Of a stretch of DNA of 64,000 bases, positions 38,834 to 49,019 are shown one piece after another. Each line of letters opens with the position of its first letter. Position 1 is the first letter of the stretch. The position numbers and the translations under genes were made by a program. The stretch is from the NCBI RefSeq assembly GCF_000183385.1, contig NC_014760.1, forward strand, positions 310,001 through 374,000, given 5' to 3'. The stretch is from Mycoplasmopsis bovis PG45 (lineage in GTDB: Bacteria; Bacillota_I; Bacilli_A; Mycoplasmatales; Metamycoplasmataceae). The notes under the pieces are model-generated. The model saw only the letters and a program-made list of their open reading frames with translations, did not search any database and was not told the origin of the DNA.

Positions 38834-41020
38834 TTATTTAAGAATTTGACTGCTTGATGCAATAATTGATCCAATAATTTCTTTATCGAAATCTTCTAGT
38901 GGTTGATCATTTTTAGCTTTTAGATATGCTGATTTAAATGCTGAACCTAAGCTTTCTCTAAATGATGATGAGTGGAATCCAGCTGGTTCTTCATATATAA
39001 CAACATTTTTATTTGTTACAGCTTCTTTTAATTCGTTATATGTATGAACAATGTACTTATTTGTGATCTTAGATGTGTCAGTATTTTCAAAACCTTTTAC
39101 AGGGAATACATATGAAGCAGCATCACTAATAAATTGTGCAGGAGTAACTTGTTTGTAGGGTTTGTCTTCACTATCTTCGGTCTTTTTCATATCTTTGTCA
39201 TACTTGCTAAGTGTAATATCTATTTTGTCCAGAGAAGTAAGGAACTTAGCAAAATTTTTAGCGGCTCTATCAGGTTTTGCACCTCTACTTATACCAATAA
39301 GTGAAGGACCTTGTGAATAAATAACTCTCTTTTCATTATGTTTATTTCATTTACCAGGCACAGCAAATACTATTAATTCATTTTCTTGAAGTGTTCCTTT
39401 TGATGAAAGTTCTTTTCTATTTAATAAACTTTCATCATTTAAGAAGAAAATTTTATACTTAGATGCTCCACTTATCTTAGTTTCAATAACGGTTCCAACT
39501 TCTTCAGCGCCTTTTCCTTTAGCTGCTTTAATATCGCTTTCATTATCTTCTCTTAAGAATAATAGTCATTGGTTATTATTTTTTGCTTTTGCATCAGTAT
39601 TCGTTATTTTCTTGAGTATCTCATACATTTTACTGTCTGTTGCAGAGTCAAGAGATTTATAACTGTATTTTAATGAGCCTTTTTCCTTATCATCAAGTTT
39701 ATCTATATCGACTGTTGATTTATAAACTTTATTAGCATGGCCTTTTGAAATAACAAGCAATTGGTCAATGCCTTTTTTTGTCTTTTTAATTACATTTTTA
39801 AATTCTGTATCTTTTTCGCCACTAACAGCAGTATCTTTAAGTGTGAAAACAACTTTTTTAGCTTTGTCTGGAATATAGTTATGTCTATATCCAGCAGTTG
39901 ATCCAATACCAAAAGCATATTCGTGTTTTGTTTGGTATGAAGATGTATATTCACCACCAGCTAATAATGTAAGCGATTTGGCAATTAGAGAGTCTTTGAA
40001 TTTGTTGTAAATTTCTGAAAGTGCTTTAACTGACTTGTTGTTTTTGTCTTTAATTTTTTTGTAATTTACTGTTGTTTTATTCTTAACAAGACCAGTCTGG
40101 ATGAAAAAGTCATTAGCATCTGCATTAATCATTGCATATGGCAGTGATTGAATTAATCCCGAAACGTCATCAACACCTAAGATATGTAATCTAGAGTTCT
40201 TGGCTGCTGAGTTTTTAAAACTTTTTTGCGCTATGTTAGCAAAAGTTAAAAGTTCCTCAAGATTTTCGAATGTACTACTACTTATTGTTAAACTTTTAAC
40301 GGCGCTTTCTTGTGAACTTTCAAATTCACCTCACAATTTTTTTACTTCGTCCTCGTCGCCCTTACCATTTTCAATAATTTCTTTGTATTTTGTTGAGTTT
40401 TCAAACGATTCATCAAATTTAGCACCTTTATCCTTGAAAGTTTTAAAGATGTATTGTAATACTGGCGCGTTAGCAGACATAACTTGGATTGACTTTAACA
40501 TTGGAATCATAAATGTACCATTATTAGGTAGATTTTCGGTGTTTGAATTTGCTCTTGCAAATTGCTCGTTAATGTTCTTTAAATCAACACTTATATCTTT
40601 ATCATTATCTTCAAAGTTTAGAACTTTATCCATTTTGTATAAGTCACGCATTTCAGATGAAGCTAATCTAGAAGCCAGTGAACCATAGTTAAAAGCTAAA
40701 TTAACAACTTCATTTCTTTTTGCTTTTAATTCGGTGATGACTGTGTTTTCACCTTCAGGGTAACCTGAACCTAAGTGTTTTAGTTCTACAGGTAAAAAGT
40801 GTTTATCATTTTTGTGAGCCTCATTATAATATTTTATTAATGAAGCCATAGTATTTCATTGTGGCTGACCAGATGAAAAGCTAACACCAAGTGATATTTT
40901 TTTTGCATCTTTTCCTAGATCTTCATAATTTACAGTTCCACCACACTTAGCAGACACTGCTGCTAAAAGCGGGATAGCAGTAGATGAAAGCCCAATCATT
41001 AATTTATTTTTCTTACTCAT
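38834..41020 (-). CDS. Large solute-binding-like lipoprotein, first gene of the operon
   Basis: A 728-residue lipoprotein beginning MSKKNKLMIGLSSTAI with lipobox AVSAKC (Cys about 26). The size, the position before ABC genes, and an early region with SSGQPQW-NTMASLIKYYNEAH and GSGYPEGENTVITEL suggest an extracellular substrate-binding protein of the family-1 type, but the similarity is weak. Several Trp are UGA. It is the first gene of the leftward operon; the IS4-type element ends about 100 nt upstream. The binding partner is unknown; nucleotides or oligonucleotides are inferred from the next gene. Confidence 0.75.
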
Positions 41021-41057
41021 AATATGTCCTTAAATATTTTATGTGCAATGCGCCATA

Positions 41058-41076
41058 TTGTAATTATTAATTACAA
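41058..41076. promoter_or_regulatory. Perfect palindrome upstream of the operon
   Basis: TTGTAAT-TATTA-ATTACAA, 7-bp arms about a 5-nt centre, 38 nt before the ATG of the solute-binding-like lipoprotein and 48 nt inside the IS end. The size and place suit a repressor operator; none is proven. In an A+T-rich genome some such palindromes arise by chance. Confidence 0.4.
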
Positions 41077-41123
41077 TTTCACATTGTATTTACATTTTAC
41101 TATTTAATAAAAAAGTTTTAGTG

Positions 41124-42591
41124 TAATGCTATATTTCTAACAATTCCGCAAGGTCTTGAACATATTTCAACACCTTGCGTTTTTTTCATTCTGTATTATT
41201 TATTACTTCAACTTTGTAACTTCTCAAATATTCTATAATCTGTCTGAATGAGTAGTTTTGATGAAGATTTAGTCTTATAAAATTGTTCTTAACTTTTGTC
41301 GCAATTATTAGTGACAAGTAGTTTATAAACTCTGTTGTGTAAACTTTCATTTCTGAATGAACTCTTGTTTTTGATAGTTCCAAAATATTTTTGTAAAAGT
41401 TAAACATTTCTTCAATTTCTCATCTTTGATCATATAGTGTGTATACATCCTCTAATGAAAGGTCAACATTGGATTCAAAAACAATGACACCAAAAAATTG
41501 ATTATTTTTATTGAATTCATCAATGTTAAATGTATTTCTTTTTAGATGTTTTTGATAGTTTCCAACACTTTCTTTGCCAGCTATTTCTAAGTCTTTAAAT
41601 AGATAAAAAAACTTTCCATTTATTTGCTTTTTAGACCCTAGTAATTGCTTATCTTTAATTTTCACAGGAGTCAAGTTTTCATCAAGTTTTTCTTCTCTAA
41701 TTAATGTTGTATTTCTCTTTAATGGCAAAAGATACTTAACATTTTTATTCTGTTCTAAAAGCTCTGTAATTGCTTTAGTTCTAAAGCCTTTATCAGCAAC
41801 TAATATTTCGCCAGTGCTAGGCACATTTTCCAAAAAGTCCTCAAAAATAGTCGAATCCAGCATATTTCCTTGGTATGGTCTGTGATAAATTGGCTCTTTG
41901 GTATATAAGACACAAGTGTAAAGTAAGGTAAAATCTTTGCTACCTTTAACCTTGCCTTTTCTTGATCATTGAGAAAAAGTTACTTCATCTGAATTATAAG
42001 ATTTAAGTGTGCCATCAATAATTTGCACTCTACCTTTAAACTCATTTATTCTATCTAACATGAAGTTATGTATATTTGAATATGCTCTACCAGTTTTTTC
42101 AAAGAAGTCTGGTAATAATGATTCAGATAAACCAACCTTTTTAAATAATTCAGACATAAATGAAGTTTCATAGTAAAACTTTAAATCACGATTAACGGCT
42201 TTTGGATAGGCACATCTAAGAATAGCAATTACATATAATTTGTAAGCTGTTGATGAATCAAAATGTGTTAGTAATTTTTCCAAAATATCATTGCTATTTT
42301 TTGTAAAAATTGCTATGTTACCATAGTCTTTTATATCTGTTTTTTCTTGATTTTTCTTAGATCTTGTACCTACTGGGATAGGTGTTTCAAAAGGAACAAA
42401 TTTGTAATCTACTATTTCGCCAACAATTGCCAAATCTTTTGGAATTGCTTTTCCATTCACATATTTGCTGGTTCTTTTTACAACTTTAAATTTTCCAAAG
42501 TAATTCTTTACAACTGTGTTTTTAGGTCTTTCAACTTGTCTTATTTCAACTGGAATTGCCATTTTCAAATTCTCCTAAATATATAGCATTA
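41124..42591 (-). mobile_element. IS4-type insertion sequence
   Basis: A complete-looking element of at least 1468 bp with one transposase gene. TAATGCTATAT (41124-41134) and ATATAGCATTA (42581-42591) are perfect 11-bp inverted repeats at the edges; weaker similarity extends outward (AACACAAAATTTAAATAG against CTATTTAATAAAAAAG), so the true ends may be some bases further out. I see no clear target duplication. It sits between the nuclease/ABC operon and a small lipoprotein gene. Confidence 0.75.
41129..42562 (-). CDS. IS4-superfamily DDE transposase
   Basis: A 477-residue transposase. The first Asp is in QIIDGTL, the second in LVADKGF, and the Glu is in the Y-(2)-R-(3)-E-(6)-K signature of the IS4 group (LYDQRWEIEEMFNFYK), where the Trp is UGA at 41417. 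The ATG at 42562 has AGGAG 8 nt upstream; a TTG two codons earlier is less likely. The frame has no TAA/TAG until 41129-41131, inside the left terminal repeat, so the gene looks intact and possibly active. A TATAAT on this strand at 42599-42604 is a likely promoter. Confidence 0.9.
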
Positions 42592-42967
42592 TAACTATAT
42601 TATAACACAAAATTTAAATAGAGAAATAAATAAAATTAATTTTTTTATGATGACATTAGCAGCATTTTTTAAGTCTTTGTCAGAAAAATAAATAAAAAAA
42701 TGTCTACATTGTTCAAAATGCGACATTTTGTATAGTATTATGGGGTATAACTTTTATAATTTAAACTTACTATTAATTTGATAGCAGGCAAATAGCTCAT
42801 AAATAAAAGATAAAAAAGGCAATTTTATGGCAATTTAAACTTATTAAGTGTTTAATTAAATAATTAATTTATAATTAAATATCTATTAATAAGATTTAGA
42901 TTGATTATTTATAGTTAATTCCCAAATTCTTAAATCTTCATACATTAATATTAGGTTTTAAAATATT
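42592..42967. other. A+T-rich gap between the IS and the lipoprotein
   Basis: No gene seen. It holds an AAAATGTC/GACATTTT hairpin (42697-42704 with 42722-42729) that could end a transcript, and TATAAT sequences at 42755 and 42870, the latter about 90 nt before the next gene. Confidence 0.6.
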
Positions 42968-43372
42968 ATGAAAAAAACTAGATTTTTGCTTTTGTCAATT
43001 GCTTCAATTGCGCCATTAATTACAATTTCATCCATAGGTTGTTTTGTTTCTGATAAGGAATACAAGCAGTACCTAAAAAATCTCAAAGTTATAGATGACT
43101 TTGAAATAACTAGACCAGTTATTAAAGATAGTAAATGAGACGAATATAATCGTAGTTATAATGCATTTAAAACTTGATTAAAGAGCAGAAGAGAGAAAGC
43201 TCCACAAAATCCATATGCTAATCAGGCCTTTGCTACAATGAACTTATTTTTAACTAACGCAAATAAAACATATAGTATGTGATATGATGCAGTTTTAAAT
43301 AATAAGAGCATTAGCGATGATGAAAAAATTAGACCTGAATTTTGAGAGAAAGATTTAAACAAAAATCAATAG
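42968..43372 (+). CDS. Small lipoprotein
   Basis: A 134-residue predicted lipoprotein, MKKTRFLLLSIASIAP with a lipobox ending SSIGC (Cys about 25). The frame contains five UGA Trp codons, so it is invisible under the standard code. The mature part is hydrophilic with several Trp and Tyr. No Shine-Dalgarno of note. Its stop codon lies inside the downstream terminator stem. It may be complete or the remnant of a longer lipoprotein; function unknown. Confidence 0.75.
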
Positions 43373-43394
43373 GAAAGCACCCTATTGATTTTTA
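43362..43394. terminator. Bidirectional terminator overlapping a stop codon
   Basis: AAAATCAATAGG (43362-43373) pairs with CCTATTGATTTT (43381-43392), 12 perfect base pairs. The left arm contains the lipoprotein's TAG and the right arm reaches the uvrC stop. Confidence 0.9.
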
Positions 43395-45107
43395 CTCATA
43401 ATCCTTATTTTTAATGCTTTTGGCAATATTAAGTGGAACTATTTTTGATAATTCTTCAACTGAAGCGTCATAGATTTTTGCATAGCTTTTAAAGTGATTT
43501 AAAAGATTTTGTTCCATATTTGGACCTAGTCCTTTTATGTTTCTTAGTTTGCCTTCTAGTGAACTAATTTTTTGTCTGTTTCTAAAGTGCGACTTTGCAA
43601 ACCGGTCAACTTCAACTTGAATTTGAACTAAGTAGTTGTATAGTTCTAAGTCATTAATATGAATTTCATTCATATCTAGGTCAATTAAGGCTTTGGTTTT
43701 GTGAAACTCATTTTTTACTAATCCAATAACAGGGATGTTTATATTAAGCGTTTTAAGCGTTTTTTTAGCTTCATTAACTTGTTGTATACCGCCATCAGCT
43801 ATAACTAAGTCATAATCTTTAGTGTTTTTGTTGCTACTAAAAAATTTAGAAATTGATTGCTTAATATATTCAACATCAGCACTGCGCTCATTTAAAGCTT
43901 CTAAATTAAATTTTCTATATAAGCTTTTGTTTTTAATTCCATTAGTATAAACAATTGCAACTCCGACAGGATTAATGTTATTAATATTTGAGTTGTCAAA
44001 AACAACAATGTTTTTTAATTTTGGCAAATTTAAATATTTATTTAAGGAATCAAGCATATTACTAGCTTTGTCTAACTGATTTTTTATTACTAAATGTTCT
44101 TTTTCATAGTAATCATTTAGATTCAAAATAGCAAGGTCTAAAACTTTTTTATTAGTTCCTATTTTGGGACTAATAAATTTATATTCACTTGATAGGTTTA
44201 GATCAAAGTTTAAAAGTTCTTCCTGTACAATTAAATTATCTGGCAGTATTTTATCCTCATAGAATTGTTCAAAGAAAACTCTAAGTGATTCATCAACACT
44301 TAAACCTAGTGGAATTGTTAAATTAACCTTGTTGATTAATATTCCATAGCGATAGAACAAAACTGTAGCAAAAATTAATTTTTCGTCTGTTTTATAAGCA
44401 AATACGTCAATATTTTTATATTGACTTAGCTCTATAATTTGACTTTCTTTTAACTTTTTTAAATATGTTAAGCCATCACGCAAAAATAATGCAAGTTCAA
44501 ATTGCATATTATTGGCTGCTTGATGCATTTTGTTAGTTAGTTCATTAATATAATTATTGTTTTTGAAACTTAAAATTTCTTTAATTTTATTAAACTGATT
44601 AATCCAAAAGTTATAGTCTTTGTTTTTTATTAACAAGCCATTTTCGTATAAGGTTTCATGTTGCAAAAGTTTTAAAATTGGTTTAGCTCCATAACCAGAA
44701 GGAAAAGGACCATAGTAAAATGTGTTTTTACTATCTTTTGCATTAACTTTTCTAGATAAATTTATAAGTAATGAATCTTTTAGAAGCTGAACTTTTAAAT
44801 ACGGATATTTTCTATCATCCAAAAGCAAAATGTTAAATTCAGGATTATATCTGTCAATCATTGCTTTTTCTAAAAGCAATGCCTCTTTATTTGTTTTACA
44901 GATATAAACATCAAAATCATATATAAGTGAGACTAACTTATTAGTTTTATATGAATTAATAGCGCCGTCAAAATACTGAAGCATTCTCTTGCGTAAATTC
45001 TTTGCTTTACCAACATACAAGACATTTTGTTTAGCATCTTTTCATAGATAAACACCAGGACTAGTAGACACATTTTTTAGCATTAAAATAATTTCATTTT
45101 TGTCCAT
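43392..45107 (-). CDS. uvrC: Excinuclease ABC subunit C
   Basis: Dual-incision nuclease of nucleotide excision repair, 571 residues. The N-terminal GIY-YIG domain is GVYLWKDAKQNVLYVGKAKNLRKRM (Trp is UGA), followed by a UVR-like helix region (NKMHQAANNMQFELA), the RNase H-like C-terminal nuclease domain (IVVFDNSNINNINPVG with catalytic Asp; DLVIADGGIQQVNEA) and a helix-hairpin-helix end (NIKGLGPNMEQNLLNHF). uvrA and uvrB are not in the window. It follows a thioredoxin-like gene by 5 nt. Confidence 0.95.
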
Positions 45108-45112
45108 AATAC

Positions 45113-45454
45113 CTAATTTATAGCCTCTTGTAATCAATCAATAATTATTTCTTTAGGATACAAATTATGCCCAGCATTATAAATGTTTTTGTTTTTAATT
45201 ATGCAAAATGTTGGAGTTTGCAACACTTGAAATTTGTTATTTGGCACTTGATATAGTTCAGCTTCAATTGCATCCACTTCTATAAAAATTATGCCATTAT
45301 AGCCATCAAAATGTTTTTCAACCTTATGGACAATTTCTTTCATTAATCTACTGTTCAGATCATTATCCAAAACAAATAATATGAAAAAAATATGATTAGC
45401 ATATTTGTGATTTTCATAAAGATTCTGAGCATCTTTTCAAAGCATTTTTTTCAT
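45113..45454 (-). CDS. Thioredoxin-fold-like protein without a CxxC
   Basis: A 113-residue protein starting MKKMLWKDAQNLY. The middle strand IIFIEVDAIEAELYQVPNN followed by FQVLQTPTFCIIKNKNI resembles a thioredoxin core with its cis-Pro (TP). The usual CxxC after the first strand is absent; that region reads FILFVLDNDLN. It may be a redox-inactive relative. It lies 5 nt before uvrC and 14 nt after a large membrane protein, so cotranscription is likely. Fold assignment is by eye and tentative. Confidence 0.6.
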
Positions 45455-45468
45455 AAAGATCCTTTAAT

Positions 45469-47175
45469 TTATTTGTTATCCGAAAGAATTGGGCTTATTC
45501 ATAAATTGTAATCATTTGAGCTAGAATATGTTTGCTTACTATGGACATTATTAGAATGATTCTTAGTATTATTTTCAAAATTAAAGTCAAATATTAAATC
45601 ATCATTGAATACTTGAGAATTAGCATCGAATTTATCTAATTCAATTGTTTCATAAGATTCTAAGTCGTTATCTTTATACATAACTTCTGTTGTATTTACT
45701 AAAAAGTTAGGTTCAATATTAGAATTTATATTAGTATCATTTAAATTTTTATTTTCTGTTTCATGCATACTTGAAACATCTAAAGAACAAGTATCATTCA
45801 AGAAGTTATCATCAACAATAGTTTCAACTGTGTCAATGTTAAAATTAGGATTATTTGTTTTTGTAACAGCATTAGTATCTAAATCAGTTTCGTCATTTAC
45901 GATATTTTCAGATTTAACATTGAAAATAGTATTGTTCTCATTATGGCTGTAAAACAGCATTAATGGTCTATTTTGCGCATTTTCTGATTCAGAAAATTCA
46001 TTATTTAGAATGTTGTATTCACTAGAATATGATTTAAATTCAGTCTTTAGATTTTTGTTTTGATTAGTAGTTAAATCATCATTTATTAAAAGAGAATTAG
46101 GGTTGACTGCAGAAATTAACAAATCAGGTTCAAAACTTGTCTTTTCAACTTCTTCTATAACATATGCTTCTTCCTGCGATGAAGCATTTAAGTCTTTCTT
46201 ACTTTTGTTTTTAGACATAAATTCAATAAAGTTTTGGTGGCCAACAATTAACTCTATATTGTTTTTAATATTTTTATGTAAAGTTGATAAAGAAGTTTTG
46301 TAGATCTCAATTTTTAAAATATCCGCCATTAGTGCATATAACTCAAATATTTTTTTAGTTTGCAAACTTAAATAAAACCCAACCTTGTTTTTTAAAATAA
46401 ATTTTTGAATAGCTGGCATTGTGTTTTTAGATCTTCTTAAATTCTTTATGTATTCTCTAGGGGAAATTGTTATTAATTTTAGTCATGAAAAGCTAAAAAT
46501 AATAAACGCTATTATTCATGATAAATAAGGTGAAAAGGTCAGTAAAACAGGCAAATTTAGCAATGTATCAGCATACGCCCCTATGTTAAAACTTGCATTA
46601 GGTAATTCTTTACTAAATTTAGCTTTTAAAATAGATCCTTCATTTGTAAATGAGTAAATTCACCCTTTTTTAAATACATCTAATATTTCGCTTTTGGAAA
46701 TAATTGTTGTATGTAAATCAACACGGTAAAAGAGCAAAACTGAATGATAAATTATTGCAATAACCAATAAATTTGTTCATATAAAAATAGTAGTTTGTTT
46801 TTTAAGAGTTAAATAATTAACCTTTTGATGAACATAAAACCAACGCAAGTATTTATTCTTAAAAAAAGGACTAAGTCAGTGGAGAATAAGGGTTAAATAA
46901 AAGCCAATTAAAAACAGAATCATTAAATCACCAAAAGTTAAACCAAATGTGTATAGGTAAATTAATCTTAAAATATCAGTTTTATTGCTTTTAACAATAA
47001 AATTGTTATTGTACTGAAGCAAGATGAAAAAAGCAGTAATGAATAAGAAAACTATTAATTTCAATAGCTCAATTCCAAAATTGAGCTTTACAAAATACAA
47101 TGGTTTGTCACTATCATTATTTTCAATGTTGCTTATACCTATTTTATTAATGATTTTGTTGTAATTAGCTTTCAT
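45469..47175 (-). CDS. Membrane protein with long acidic, Asn-rich tail
   Basis: A 568-residue protein of unknown family. About four hydrophobic segments lie in the first 240 residues (for example ELLKLIVFLFITAFFILL and LLVIAIIYHSVLLFY), followed by a basic region and then a roughly 200-residue tail rich in Asn, Asp, Glu, Ser and Thr. The frame is continuous through many UGA Trp codons; no TAA/TAG was found between the pieces. There is no Shine-Dalgarno. First gene of a likely operon with the thioredoxin-like gene and uvrC. Confidence 0.75.
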
Positions 47176-47183
47176 AGAATTAA

Positions 47184-47189
47184 ATTATA
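47184..47189 (-). promoter_or_regulatory. -10 element, likely leaderless transcript
   Basis: TATAAT on the minus strand lies 8 bases before the ATG at 47175, so the transcript would start at or next to the start codon. No ribosome-binding site is seen. Confidence 0.6.
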
Positions 47190-47206
47190 TTAGTTATTTA
47201 AAAATA

Positions 47207-48043
47207 TTATTTTGCTTTATACTCAAGCAACATTTTTATTTCTTGATCATAAATAGGCTTGTTGTCAACTCAAGGAGTTTCTAAAATAATAGGAATATTG
47301 TCAAAGTCAGAATCGTGCACAAATTTAGCAAGGGTATCTATTCCTATATATCCTTTATCTATATTAGCGTGCCTGTCTTTATGATTACCTAGGTCATTTT
47401 TTGAATCATTTAAATGAATTACCTTGATATGTGGCAATAAATTATATTTATTAATTTCAGCTTTGAATTCATCATATTTTCTTATATCGTAGCCTGAGTC
47501 AAAAACATGGCACGTATCTAAACACACAGCAAATCTATCGCTTCTGATTTTGCGTATAAAATAATTGATTTGGTCAAAATTGATACCTACTTCAGTGCCT
47601 TTTCCAGCCATAGTTTCAACACATATAACAACATCTTTTGTTCTGCTTAGTATTTGCTTTATTGAATTAATAAATGTATCTAATGATTCTTGAATTGAAA
47701 AGGAAGTATATGATCCAGGATGAAGCACCAGGTATTTAGCTCCAATGTAATTCATTTTTTCAATTTCTTGAACCAAAAAATCAATTGCAAATTTATTTTT
47801 ACTTACACTAGAAGGATTGACAATGTAAGGTGCATGAACAACAATATCACTTGGTGCGATTAATTTTGAATATTTTTCTAAATATTCATCATACTTGTAT
47901 TTCTCTGTAGATACTCTTTTGGTTGTTTGAGGAGCACCTAAATAGATCATCATACAGTTAGCATTATTATTAATTGATTCAGCAGCTGCACCTAATAAAT
48001 AATTGGGAGCCTTAAATGAAATGTGACTTCCTAGTTTAATCAT
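47207..48043 (-). CDS. nfo: Endonuclease IV (AP endonuclease)
   Basis: Cleaves DNA at abasic sites in base-excision repair; a zinc TIM-barrel enzyme of 278 residues. Metal ligands are in VHAPY, YLVLHPGS, ETMAGKGTEVG (Glu), CLDTCHVFDSGYD, VIHLNDSKN, DRHANID and ILETPW (Trp is UGA). The true start is MIKLGSHISF at 48043 with AAGGAT upstream; a longer reading upstream only overlaps the HAD gene in another frame. It begins 1 nt after the HAD stop. Confidence 0.96.
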
Positions 48044-48044
48044 T

Positions 48045-48881
48045 TTAGTTATCCTTTTTGTTCTTGCCTTTGTTAATAAAATATTTTCAAATTCCACCAT
48101 TTTTGCTTTTTGGAGCTATTTCATCAGCAGCACTTTTGAGTTTACTAGTGCCGTTTTTCATTGCAACTAAATGTCCAACAAATGGCCTGGTTGTAAAATC
48201 TGAATCAGAGTCACCGATGTGAACTGTATCCTCGGGATCCATTTGCTTATCTTGCATATAAAGTGAAGTGGCTAATCCCTTGTTTGTTTTAATTGATGTT
48301 ACTTCAATTACATAGTTTGCGCTGGCTAGGTGAAAATTACAGTATTGGCCAAAAAGAGCATCTAACTTGGCCAAAACCTTATTAACTGTAAATTTATTTT
48401 TGACAACTAAGGCAATTTTTGTAATGTTGATATGGTTTGTAATATTTAATTTTTTGAATGTGCTTATGATGTGAAATTTAGACGAAGCAAAGAAATTAAT
48501 TAAAAATCTTTCTATAGATCTTTGTAAGTAAATTGATTCACCGTTTTGGTCAAAAATAACTAGCATTAATTTGTTATTTCTGGCAAAATCAACAATCATT
48601 GGTAGTATTTCAGTATCGATAAAAAAAGCATATTTTCTGACATTATCAATATATATTTCAGCGCCTGAAGAACATATTGCATCTGTTATGCCTAGCCTAT
48701 GCATTGTATGCATAACATGTTTATCAGAATAGCTTCTGCCAGTACTTATAACTATATTGGCAAAATTTTTAACTAAGAGCATTGCTGAGAGATTTTTATG
48801 ACTAATTCTATCTCCAACTTTCTTATCAAACAGTGTGCCATCTAGATCAATGAAATATGTTTTATTGTTTTCAATATTCAT
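48045..48881 (-). CDS. Cof-type HAD phosphatase
   Basis: A 278-residue HAD IIB hydrolase with all motifs: IDLDGTLFD (I), ISTGRSYSDK (II), a Lys in KTNKGLA (III) and HIGDSDSDFTT (IV). Substrate unknown. A UGA Trp near the C-terminus (WKYFINKGKN) extends the frame to a TAA at 48045. It is the third such gene in the window and is coupled to nfo. Confidence 0.88.
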
Positions 48882-48974
48882 AATTCAATTATATAGAAAA
48901 TATTTAGGCAACTGCTTGTTGATTTTATAGTGTAAATAAGAGCAATTAATTTAATCTAATTAGCCTATAAATTA

Positions 48975-49005
48975 AAAAATAGACTTAAATACAAGCCTAT
49001 TTTTT
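48975..49005 (-). terminator. Terminator downstream of the MFS gene
   Basis: AAATAG-A-CTT and AAG-C-CTATTT arms around AAATAC (one mismatch), with runs of A and T outside, just past the end of the leftward MFS gene. Confidence 0.6.
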
Positions 49006-49019
49006 TGTGTTAATACAAT

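Noticed and set aside
47270-48100. Longer start for nfo reaching 48100
   Set aside because: The extra N-terminus only reads the HAD C-terminus in another frame; MIKLGSHISF at 48043 has a ribosome-binding site.
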